A stretch of DNA of 11,919 nucleotides, taken from positions 1 through 11,919 of the forward strand of contig CAYMBJ010000100.1 in assembly GCA_964388665.1 (NCBI GenBank). Direction: 5' to 3'. A program made the position numbers and the translations under genes. This document shows, one piece after another, positions 5,687-11,919 of this stretch (position 1 is the stretch's first letter; each line of letters starts with the position of its first letter). This stretch comes from CALCCV01 sp964388665 (GTDB taxonomy: Bacteria; Bdellovibrionota; Bdellovibrionia; Bdellovibrionales; Bdellovibrionaceae). The notes beneath the pieces were generated by a model that saw only the letters and a program-made list of their open reading frames with translations, ran no database searches and was not told the DNA's origin.

Positions 5687-7498
5687 ATGAGACCTGCTGC
5701 ATTTGATTCTGAACGCGATCTTGCCAATGCTCAACACTCTAAAACTATCAAAGAGTTGGGGGCCTACCTATGGCCAAAGAAGCGGATGGATTTAAAAGTT
5801 CGCCTCGTGCTTGCCCTTTTGCTTTTGGGTGCTGCTAAAGTCGTAAATATTTACGTTCCCTACTTATTTAAAATGACCATCGATGAGTTCACTCTCACTG
5901 GTGGTGCGCTGGTGTTACCAGTTGCATTGATTATTGCCTACGGCTTGGCAAAGCTTGGTGTCAGTGTGTTTGGAGAGCTGCGAGATTTGATTTTTGTGAA
6001 GGTGGTCCAGCATGTGCAGAGGACCATTAGCTTGCGCACTTTTAAACATTTGCACAATTTATCTCTGGACTTTCATCTTTCCCGTCAAACTGGAGGTCTT
6101 TCGCGGGTCATCGAGCGAGGGACTAGAGGCATAAGCTTTGTTTTACGGTTTTTGACATTCAACATACTTCCCACTTTTATTGAAGTCGCATTGGTGACTG
6201 CAGTATTGGTTTACAACTATGACTACGTCTATGCGGTGATTATTCTTGCCACGATCGTTTGCTATATAGCCATTACCCTTTCGGTGACTGAGTGGCGCCT
6301 GAAATTTAGAAAAATCATGAATTCCAAAGAATCAAAGGCCAACACCAGCGCCATTGATAGCCTCATCAATTTTGAAACGGTAAAGTATTTTGGTAATGAA
6401 GAGCATGAATACAGACGCTTTGATGAATCGTTAGCGGGATACGAAGGGGCGGCGATTCGCAGCCAATCAAGTCTTTCGCTACTCAATGTCTTGCAAACTC
6501 TAATTGTGTGCGTCGGTTTGATCATTATCATGCTTCGCGCTGGTCAGGGTGTGGTTGATAACACCATGACCATAGGTGATTTTGTCTTGGTCAACACCTA
6601 TATGATTCAGCTCTATATGCCACTTAATTTTTTAGGCTTCGTGTACCGCGAAGTGAAAAATAGCTTGGTTGATATGGAAAAAATGTTTGAGCTCAACCGA
6701 GTTCACGCGACGATTCAGGATAATCCACATGCTGTGGACTGCACTGCGGATTCCTCCAATATCGAGTTTCAAAATGTTCACTTTGGATACAATAAAAATA
6801 GAGAAATATTAAAAGGCGTGAGTTTTAAAGTACCAAATGGAAAAAATGTTGCCATTGTTGGACCTAGCGGAGCGGGAAAATCCACTCTTTCGCGATTGCT
6901 GTTTCGTTTTTATGATGTGAGCAGTGGAGCTATCACTATAGGTGGCCAGGACATTAGGAGCATGAAACAAAAATCGCTGCGAGCCCAAATTGGTGTGGTT
7001 CCACAAGACACTGTCTTATTTAATGATTCTATTGGTTACAACATTGGCTATGGCTCCCCTGGAGCCTCACAAGAGCAGATCGAAGAGGTCGCGCGCCTTG
7101 CGCAAATTCACGAGTTTGTGCGCAAATTGCCAGAGGGCTATAACACCCAAGTTGGCGAGCGCGGACTAAAATTATCTGGCGGCGAAAAACAGCGAGTGGC
7201 AATTGCAAGAGCACTGCTGAAAAAGCCGAAAATTCTTCTTTTTGATGAAGCCACTTCTTCTTTAGATACACATACAGAGCAGGAAATTCTTGCGGCGTTT
7301 AAAGAAATTTCTAAGAACTACACCACTTTGACAATTGCCCACCGTCTCTCAACTGTGGTCGACGCTGATGAAATCATAGTTCTGGACAACGGCAAGGTGA
7401 TTGAGCAAGGCAGCCATGAAGCTCTTCTCACGATGAATGGGCGGTACAAGGCTATGTGGGAAAGTCAGGTGCACGAGAAGTCTGAGGATAAGGGCTAG
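5687..7498 (+). CDS. Atm1/ABCB7-type ABC exporter half-transporter (permease fused to ATPase)
   Basis: This 603-residue protein is a full-length ABC half-transporter that would act as a homodimer in the inner membrane. The membrane domain (about 35-340, six helices) carries the Atm1-type signatures 'SRVIERGTRGISFVLRFL' at 139-156 and 'SLINFETVKYFGNEEHEYRRF' at 225-245. The ATPase domain (about 355-600) has Walker A GPSGAGKST (392-400), the Q-loop Gln440, signature LSGGE (496-500), Walker B ILLFDE (516-521) and the H-loop His552, so it looks active. Atm1 relatives export glutathione-linked or sulfur/metal conjugates and support cytosolic iron-sulfur assembly or heavy-metal tolerance (known); the cargo here is inferred only. 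The ATG at 5687 is the first possible start, since a TAG closes the frame at 5672. No clear SD precedes it; the next ATG is codon 34 (5786). The upstream 100 bp between the terminator and the start must contain its promoter. Confidence 0.95.
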   Translation: MRPAAFDSERDLANAQHSKTIKELGAYLWPKKRMDLKVRLVLALLLLGAAKVVNIYVPYLFKMTIDEFTLTGGALVLPVALIIAYGLAKLGVSVFGELRDLIFVKVVQHVQRTISLRTFKHLHNLSLDFHLSRQTGGLSRVIERGTRGISFVLRFLTFNILPTFIEVALVTAVLVYNYDYVYAVIILATIVCYIAITLSVTEWRLKFRKIMNSKESKANTSAIDSLINFETVKYFGNEEHEYRRFDESLAGYEGAAIRSQSSLSLLNVLQTLIVCVGLIIIMLRAGQGVVDNTMTIGDFVLVNTYMIQLYMPLNFLGFVYREVKNSLVDMEKMFELNRVHATIQDNPHAVDCTADSSNIEFQNVHFGYNKNREILKGVSFKVPNGKNVAIVGPSGAGKSTLSRLLFRFYDVSSGAITIGGQDIRSMKQKSLRAQIGVVPQDTVLFNDSIGYNIGYGSPGASQEQIEEVARLAQIHEFVRKLPEGYNTQVGERGLKLSGGEKQRVAIARALLKKPKILLFDEATSSLDTHTEQEILAAFKEISKNYTTLTIAHRLSTVVDADEIIVLDNGKVIEQGSHEALLTMNGRYKAMWESQVHEKSEDKG

Positions 7499-7735
7499 AT
7501 GAGTTTGGGCAACAGTTTTGGTCGCATGCATGATGAACTCAATGGACCAATGTCGCGCTGGCAAAGAGACCAGAATGAGCTCCAACAAAGGACGATGAGG
7601 TCCTTGGTCGAGATCTGTTCATGGTCAGTTTCGATCCAGCCGCAGGCTGATAATTTCAGAATAAAAACGGACTTTTGTTCGACTCTCTCGCGCCGAAACG
7701 AAGTAAATGGGCAGCTTACAGTCTTTGTTTATTAA
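7499..7735 (+). CDS. Small hypothetical protein (doubtful)
   Basis: A 78-codon frame starts with an ATG directly after the TAG of the ABC transporter, with AAGGG 4 nt upstream inside the end of that gene, so translational coupling is possible. The product is hydrophilic, basic and Gln/Arg-rich (MSLGNSFGRMHDELNGPMSR at the start), with no signal peptide, helix or known motif that I recognise. Its 3' end overlaps the kinase gene at 7707 by 29 bp. Without it the ABC-kinase gap would be 208 bp of leader or promoter sequence in which I see no clear terminator. It may be a real coupled small protein or simply an open frame. Confidence 0.35.
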   Translation: MSLGNSFGRMHDELNGPMSRWQRDQNELQQRTMRSLVEICSWSVSIQPQADNFRIKTDFCSTLSRRNEVNGQLTVFVY

Positions 7736-9827
7736 ATGCGCGGATTACTTCTTAGCTGATGACTTAAAGTCAAAGCTAGGTACCCATCTCAGTGTTGAAC
7801 AGGCCGAAACCCTTAGGAAATCAAGAATATTGATTTCGATGGCATTGATTTCCTTTCCCTTAATTATAGGAATGTTTGTTCCACGGTACCTGCGCGATGG
7901 CCTTGGTAATGGATCAATCTTACTTCTTCCGTTTGCGGCATTTTTGGTGATCATCGTGCCATTTTACATTAAACGCACTGGAAATACTCGCTATCCAGCA
8001 GTGATACTGGCATTAATGACTGCTGTGATAATGCCGGCTCGCACATTTAATACGGGGGGCATCACCTCGGCCGTGGCCTTATGGATCTGCTTAATTCCTT
8101 TGGTGACGACGATGGTTCTAGGGGCTCGAGCTGGCCTTCTCTCTGGAATTTATGCAGTTCTTTCGCTTTTGTTTATTTACAAGGCCGATCGACTTGGATT
8201 TGTGATACATCCACACGAGGTCCCCCCAGGAATTCATTTTGTTGTGGTGAGCATTGTGATATTGGCCGTGACATTCTTTATTACCAATTTCGAATCCCAG
8301 AGAGTAAAGCAAAACATAGAGCTTGAAAAGCGAGCGCAAGATCTTTTACGCAAGAACTTAGAGATTCAAGACCTAATGAACCAGCAGCGAGCGATGCTCA
8401 ATAGTCTCCAGGAAGGCTTTTTGTTATTTAACAAAGATGGGCGCTGCGAAAATGAAGGGTCAAAGTCTGCCGCTACACATTTTTGCGCGGATCCCAGGGG
8501 TCAGGGGCTTTGGGATCTGTTGAGTCAGAGCAAAAAGCAGGAGTCTGACACCAGAAGATGGCTCAGTTTCTTGTTTGAAAAGCCTGACTCTTTTGAAGTG
8601 ATAAAGACTTTGGGCCCGATCCAATTCAAGAATGCGCACAATCGAGAAATCGCTTTGGATTACTTTCCATTTGAAGATGGAAATACTGAGGTGATGACTA
8701 AGATGGTGGTGGTCACGCGTGATGTAACCGATATTCAGCACGCAGAAGAGATGGCCAAGCGTGAAACCGCCAAATCTGAACTGATTATCAAACTCATGAA
8801 AAATCGAGCGCAATTTGGTTTATGGATTGAGCAGATCGCAAGCCTCCTCGATGAAGCACAAAGCTATGCTCGCAATCCTGCGCATCGAGATCAACTTATG
8901 CGTCAGCTACATTCTCTTAAAGGCATTTTCGGTCTTTTAGGAATGCAATCACAAGCAACGAAAGTTCACGAAATGGAATCTGTGGTGGTGGATGAGGGTT
9001 ATGCCTCAGGAAATCAGGAGATTTTGGAGAACCTATTAAGCAAGCTGAATAGTGTGGATTCCGAGTTTCATCAACTCCTCGAAGAATTTAAAGAATATCT
9101 TTCTGGCGGAGATCTAAATTCAAATGATCTCACCCTTTCAGAAGTTGACGTAAAGGACTTAATGGCGCAGCTTCAAACGCTCGGCGCTTCTGCAGAAGTG
9201 GTGACCTGTATTGCAAAATACTTTCATCACGTCGCCATTGAGACAGTGCTGCAACCTTATCAATCGATGTTTAGTAATTTGGCCAATAAGCAAGGGAAAA
9301 AGGTGCAGCCCTTTCAGTGGACTGGCGTAAGAGCAAGAGTTCCCATCGCAAAATTTCGTCCCTTTTTACTGAGCTTGGTGCATGTCGTGCGCAACTCCGT
9401 GGATCACGGAATTGAGACTTGTGAAGAGCGAGTTCGCGTCGGCAAGCCTGAAGCAGCCCGATTGTCATGGAAAACTGAATTGGGTTCCGGAACATTAACA
9501 CTTAAGGTGCGAGATGATGGTCGAGGCATTGACGTCGATAAAATAAGAAAAAAGGTAAAAGACAAGGGGATCAGTGTTCCCGAGGGGCTCACAGAAGAGG
9601 ATTTTTTAATTGCTGTTCTGTTTTCAGATGGCTTTTCGACTCGCGATCAGGTCAGCGAAATTTCGGGTCGCGGAGTGGGTTTGTCGGCGGTCAAAGAAGA
9701 GCTGGAAAAACTCGGCGGTCACCTGCGTCTGCGCAATTTTCCGGGGCAAGGACTGGAATTCAGCTTTTATATTCCCTCTGCACATTTAGAGGATATTTCT
9801 GATTTTGAACTGAGGCCGACCGCATAG
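7707..9827 (+). CDS. Membrane-bound CheA-like histidine kinase with Hpt and CheA-type ATPase domains
   Basis: This is a 706-residue orphan signalling kinase. Residues about 40-195 form roughly six membrane helices, including 'FNTGGITSAVALW...P' (114-131), a pattern seen in N-terminal membrane sensor modules of bacterial kinases. A coiled coil (197-228) leads to a PAS-like segment (about 229-345, ending in VVVTRDVTDIQHAEEM). An Hpt domain (about 365-465) carries the phospho-acceptor His402 in LHSLKG. A CheA-type ATPase (about 510-692) shows the N-box HVVRNSVDHGIE (559-570), DDGRGI (603-608), FSDGFSTRD (639-647) and SGRGVGLSAV (653-662). Unlike chemotaxis CheA it has no P2 or CheW-binding domain, and there is no receiver. 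It probably phosphorylates its own Hpt histidine and passes phosphate to separate regulators (inference). The ATG at 7707 is the first possible start because TAA precedes it directly; the SD (ACGAAG) is weak. No partner response regulator lies in the window. Confidence 0.92.
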   Translation: MGSLQSLFIKCADYFLADDLKSKLGTHLSVEQAETLRKSRILISMALISFPLIIGMFVPRYLRDGLGNGSILLLPFAAFLVIIVPFYIKRTGNTRYPAVILALMTAVIMPARTFNTGGITSAVALWICLIPLVTTMVLGARAGLLSGIYAVLSLLFIYKADRLGFVIHPHEVPPGIHFVVVSIVILAVTFFITNFESQRVKQNIELEKRAQDLLRKNLEIQDLMNQQRAMLNSLQEGFLLFNKDGRCENEGSKSAATHFCADPRGQGLWDLLSQSKKQESDTRRWLSFLFEKPDSFEVIKTLGPIQFKNAHNREIALDYFPFEDGNTEVMTKMVVVTRDVTDIQHAEEMAKRETAKSELIIKLMKNRAQFGLWIEQIASLLDEAQSYARNPAHRDQLMRQLHSLKGIFGLLGMQSQATKVHEMESVVVDEGYASGNQEILENLLSKLNSVDSEFHQLLEEFKEYLSGGDLNSNDLTLSEVDVKDLMAQLQTLGASAEVVTCIAKYFHHVAIETVLQPYQSMFSNLANKQGKKVQPFQWTGVRARVPIAKFRPFLLSLVHVVRNSVDHGIETCEERVRVGKPEAARLSWKTELGSGTLTLKVRDDGRGIDVDKIRKKVKDKGISVPEGLTEEDFLIAVLFSDGFSTRDQVSEISGRGVGLSAVKEELEKLGGHLRLRNFPGQGLEFSFYIPSAHLEDISDFELRPTA

Positions 9828-9940
9828 CATTTGTGGTATTCTGAGCCAAGTGTGGTATCGTCTAGTCTCCGAAGTCGGATGGAATCAAAAATCATCTGAT
9901 TAATGATCCACAAGTTATATAAAAACCGAGGAGTCAACTG
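9828..9940 (+). promoter_or_regulatory. Intergenic region upstream of the soluble histidine kinase, with a direct repeat
   Basis: The 113-bp gap contains two copies of TGTGGTAT (9832-9839 and 9851-9858, 19 bp apart), a short palindrome TCCGAAGTCGGA just after them, and an ATCAT...ATGAT inverted repeat near 9891-9907. An A/T-rich TTATATAAAA near 9914-9925 could serve as a -10 but has no matching -35. GAGGAG just before the ATG at 9941 is a good SD. No terminator with a T-tract is visible for the preceding gene. Confidence 0.4.
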
Positions 9941-11119
9941 ATGTGCCCATCAAGCCAGCCACCGCCTGATAAGAGTCGTGAGAATCTTGATGCAGACACT
10001 TCCATGAAGCGGGGGAGGTCCATTGATTCTTTTGAGCGACGCAGGGGAAGAGTGGAATCGGACACGGATAGATCCGTAGCAGAAAGTCGTGATGAGGCCG
10101 ACATTGCCAAACTCAAGAGAAGAACCGAGGCGGATGGTCGGCTTTCAGGGATTGGTGCGAATGTTGCAATTCATCTAGATCAGAATGAAGACGATGTTCG
10201 CCGCTTCAACGAGCGGCAATCTGAGGACAGTGCAATCAAAAGAGAGCGCACGGATAGTGATTTGGCTTTCGAAATTGAACGCAAGAAAAAAGAAAAACTT
10301 CTCACTAAGCTCGTTGGTGACGAACGACAAGTGTATGATAAGAAGCTGCTGGCAGAGAAAATTAAGAATGACGTTGAAGCCTTGATCGCGGCAAATTTAC
10401 TCAGCCTCGAACAGGCCGCTCATCAAAGTACCAAGTCAGCGTTGACCACAAGAGAAGAATTTATTGCGATTGTGAGTCATGACCTCAGAAACCCAATTGG
10501 AGCCATACTCTCATCTGTTGAAATGCTCAGTGAAGACTTATCGCTCATTTCTATAGGCGAAGATACAAAACGATGGATTGAAATCATAAAACGCAATGCT
10601 GAGACTTCTCTTCGTTTGATCAGCGATATTCTTGATATGGAGAGAATTGTGGAGGGCAAGATTGAGTTGCGCACTGCCACACACAGGGTCGACAATTTGA
10701 TTGCAGATGCCGTGGAGAGCCATACTCATATAGCCTTGGCAAAAAAGATTGCAATTGTAAATCTTGCTGTGGATCTCAAAAGATCTATCAATTGCGACCG
10801 AGATCGGGTCGCCCAGGTTTTATCAAATTTGATAGGCAACGCGATCAAGTTCACACCAGCCAATGGCTCGATCACAATCAATGCCGAAGAATTAGAGACA
10901 GAGATGGTGTTTTCGGTCAAGGACACGGGGCCGGGAATTCCAGAGGACCAAAAGCACCGAGTCTTCGAAAGATTCCTCCAGCTTGGAAGCCAGAGCCGCA
11001 GTGGTCTCGGTCTTGGGTTGTACATTTCAAAGACAATTGTCGATCTGCACGGCGGAAGAATTTGGCTTACCTCAGAGCTTGGAAAGGGAAGCACCTTTTG
11101 GTTTACGCTCCCATGTTAA
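9941..11119 (+). CDS. Soluble sensor histidine kinase with long charged N-terminal coil
   Basis: This 392-residue kinase has no membrane helix and no signal peptide, so it is cytoplasmic. Residues 1-165 are highly charged and helical, with loosely repeated 'R.TD.D/E' units (ESDTDRS, KRRTEADGRL, RERTDSDLAFEIERKK), and look like an extended coiled coil. The HisKA domain follows with the phospho-acceptor His180 in FIAIVSHDLRNPIGAI. The HATPase domain has Asn296/Asn300 in LSNLIGNAIKF, DTGPGIP (328-334), FERFLQLG (342-349) and GLGLGLYIS (355-363), all intact. It should autophosphorylate and donate phosphate to a response regulator, none of which is encoded here. The ATG at 9941 has GAGGAG a few bases upstream and the reading frame is continuous. 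The N-terminus may act as an input or partner-binding region (inference). It sits next to another kinase gene on the same strand but has its own upstream region. Confidence 0.93.
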   Translation: MCPSSQPPPDKSRENLDADTSMKRGRSIDSFERRRGRVESDTDRSVAESRDEADIAKLKRRTEADGRLSGIGANVAIHLDQNEDDVRRFNERQSEDSAIKRERTDSDLAFEIERKKKEKLLTKLVGDERQVYDKKLLAEKIKNDVEALIAANLLSLEQAAHQSTKSALTTREEFIAIVSHDLRNPIGAILSSVEMLSEDLSLISIGEDTKRWIEIIKRNAETSLRLISDILDMERIVEGKIELRTATHRVDNLIADAVESHTHIALAKKIAIVNLAVDLKRSINCDRDRVAQVLSNLIGNAIKFTPANGSITINAEELETEMVFSVKDTGPGIPEDQKHRVFERFLQLGSQSRSGLGLGLYISKTIVDLHGGRIWLTSELGKGSTFWFTLPC

Positions 11120-11202
11120 CACGGTTATAGCTGGACCTGATGGCGAAAACGAATAACAATGCCTCGATCTGGTCGACAGCATGACATAGAGGAGGGCAAG
11201 AG

Positions 11203-11853
11203 GTGCACACCGAAATTTTCAGCTATCTAAAGAACCACAATGTCATCGGAGTTCGTCAGAGAAGGGAACTTGCCGAGCTGCTGGGTTTTGAAACAAGAAA
11301 TAAATACGAAATTCATGATTCCCAGGGAAATACATTAGGGTATGCGGCAGAAAAGCGCTTCGGCTGGTTAGACTTTTTTGTGAGACAGTGGTTTGGACAT
11401 TGGCGCAGATTCGAAATTCAAATTTTTGATTCCAATAGAAATTTGCAGATTGTTGCGAGGCACCCCTTCCGGTGGTTTTTTCAGCGAATTGATGTGGCCA
11501 CTGCAGACGGCAAATCCATTGGCTTTTTGCAGCAGCGCTTCGGTCTATTGACTAAGAAATTTGATTTTTATGGTTATCGAGGCGAGTTGCTCTTTGAAAT
11601 GCGTTCAGGATTTTTTAGAATCTGGAGCTTTCCCATTTTTAACCAAGGACGCAAGGTGGGAATGATTTCAAAAAAATGGGCCGGTTTGCTGCAAGAGGCG
11701 TTTCTTGATGCCGACACCTTTAGAGTTGAGGTTGATGCGACGACGCAGCACGATCACAAACTCCTAATACTCACCGGAGCACTGTTTGTCGATCTGTTGT
11801 ACTTTGAGAATAAGGTACATCGTCGTGGATCCCCACATTTTTATTTAAAGTGA
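11203..11853 (+). CDS. Phospholipid scramblase/LURP-one-related protein
   Basis: The 216-residue product resembles the scramblase/tubby-like (LURP-one-related) fold, in which beta hairpins wrap a buried C-terminal hydrophobic helix. It shows repeated two-strand units of the 'ydv.D..G..lG...' type: NKYEIHDSQGNTLGYAAEK (33-51), RFEIQIFDSNRNLQIVARHPF (69-89), IDVATADGKSIGFLQQRF (96-113), KFDFYGYRGELLFEMRS (119-135), and GRKVGMISKKWAG (149-161) leading to FRVEV. It ends with the hydrophobic helix LLILTGALFVDLLYF (187-201). The 'RHPFRWFFQRI' segment at 86-96 fits family members annotated as scramblase-related. Activity on lipids is not established for bacterial members. The GTG at 11203 is chosen because AGGAGG (11190-11195) lies 7 nt upstream. 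The 83-bp gap before it has no clear promoter, so read-through from the kinase gene is possible. Confidence 0.82.
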   Translation: MHTEIFSYLKNHNVIGVRQRRELAELLGFETRNKYEIHDSQGNTLGYAAEKRFGWLDFFVRQWFGHWRRFEIQIFDSNRNLQIVARHPFRWFFQRIDVATADGKSIGFLQQRFGLLTKKFDFYGYRGELLFEMRSGFFRIWSFPIFNQGRKVGMISKKWAGLLQEAFLDADTFRVEVDATTQHDHKLLILTGALFVDLLYFENKVHRRGSPHFYLK

Positions 11854-11895
11854 AGTCGTGTAGATTTGAGGCAAACGTATTCAAGGAGGAATCGT

Positions 11896-11919
11896 ATGGA
11901 TTTAGGCGTATTGAAGAAG
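11896..11919 (+). CDS. Start of a further gene, truncated by the window edge
   Basis: An ATG at 11896 follows AAGGAGGA (11883-11890), a near-perfect SD, with 5 nt spacing, and it lies 42 bp after the scramblase-like gene's stop. Only eight residues are visible (MDLGVLKK). Some short-chain dehydrogenases begin similarly, but eight residues cannot establish that. The spacing suggests possible co-transcription with the upstream gene. Confidence 0.7.

Noticed and set aside
8460..8813. 117-codon minus-strand frame inside the CheA-like kinase gene
   Set aside because: It lies fully antisense to a well-supported coding region, with no SD and no recognisable domain.
10726..11094. 122-codon minus-strand and 112-codon plus-strand alternative frames over the kinase ATPase domain
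   Set aside because: They overlap the conserved N, G1, F and G2 boxes of the histidine kinase, which fix the true frame.
11896..11919. Naming the last gene a short-chain dehydrogenase
   Set aside because: Only eight residues are visible and no glycine-rich nucleotide-binding motif lies in the window.

Overview
The window looks like chromosomal DNA of a Gram-negative bacterium. There is an outer-membrane-type protein with a signal peptide, a periplasmic lytic transglycosylase domain, and clear AGGAGG-type ribosome binding sites. The moderate GC content, the abundance of orphan signalling proteins, and an M56 peptidase fused to an MltD-like transglycosylase suggest a relative of Bdellovibrio (Bdellovibrionota). 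That placement is my inference from recalled protein resemblance and was not searched. I see no phage, insertion sequence, CRISPR array, tRNA or rRNA.

Layout. (1) 1-119, minus strand: the first 39 codons of a P-type cation-transport ATPase leaving the window. (2) 318-1858, plus: a two-gene unit of an AraC-type regulator with a GyrI-like ligand domain, and a uridine-kinase-like P-loop kinase starting 14 nt after the regulator's stop. (3) 1910-2629, minus: a secreted, probably beta-barrel outer-membrane protein, convergent with the kinase and divergent from the next gene. (4) 2706-3458, plus: a Bax-inhibitor-1/YccA membrane protein behind a good sigma-70-like promoter. (5) 3503-5546, plus: the N-terminal two thirds of an EamA/DMT transporter running out of frame into an M56 (BlaR1-like) peptidase plus lytic transglycosylase fusion that itself lacks its normal N-terminus. 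It is followed by the clearest intrinsic terminator of the window (5551-5586). (6) 5687-7498: an Atm1/ABCB7-type ABC half-transporter, then a doubtful 78-codon ORF. (7) 7707-9827: a membrane CheA-like kinase with Hpt and CheA-type ATPase domains but no CheW or receiver domain. (8) 9941-11119: a soluble histidine kinase with a long charged N-terminal coil. (9) 11203-11853: a phospholipid-scramblase/LURP-one-like protein. (10) 11896 to the end: the first eight codons of another gene.

How they may work together. The regulator and kinase are probably co-transcribed, and the regulator lies divergent to the ATPase, so local control is plausible. The two kinases are adjacent but have no response regulator in the window, so their partners must be encoded elsewhere. 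Much of the window concerns the cell envelope: transporters, the OM protein, the M56/transglycosylase protein, the BI-1 protein and the scramblase-like protein.

The points most worth a second look are the broken junction near 4050-4135, the M56-transglycosylase architecture, and a strong internal ribosome binding site that would release the GyrI-like domain of the AraC regulator as a free protein.
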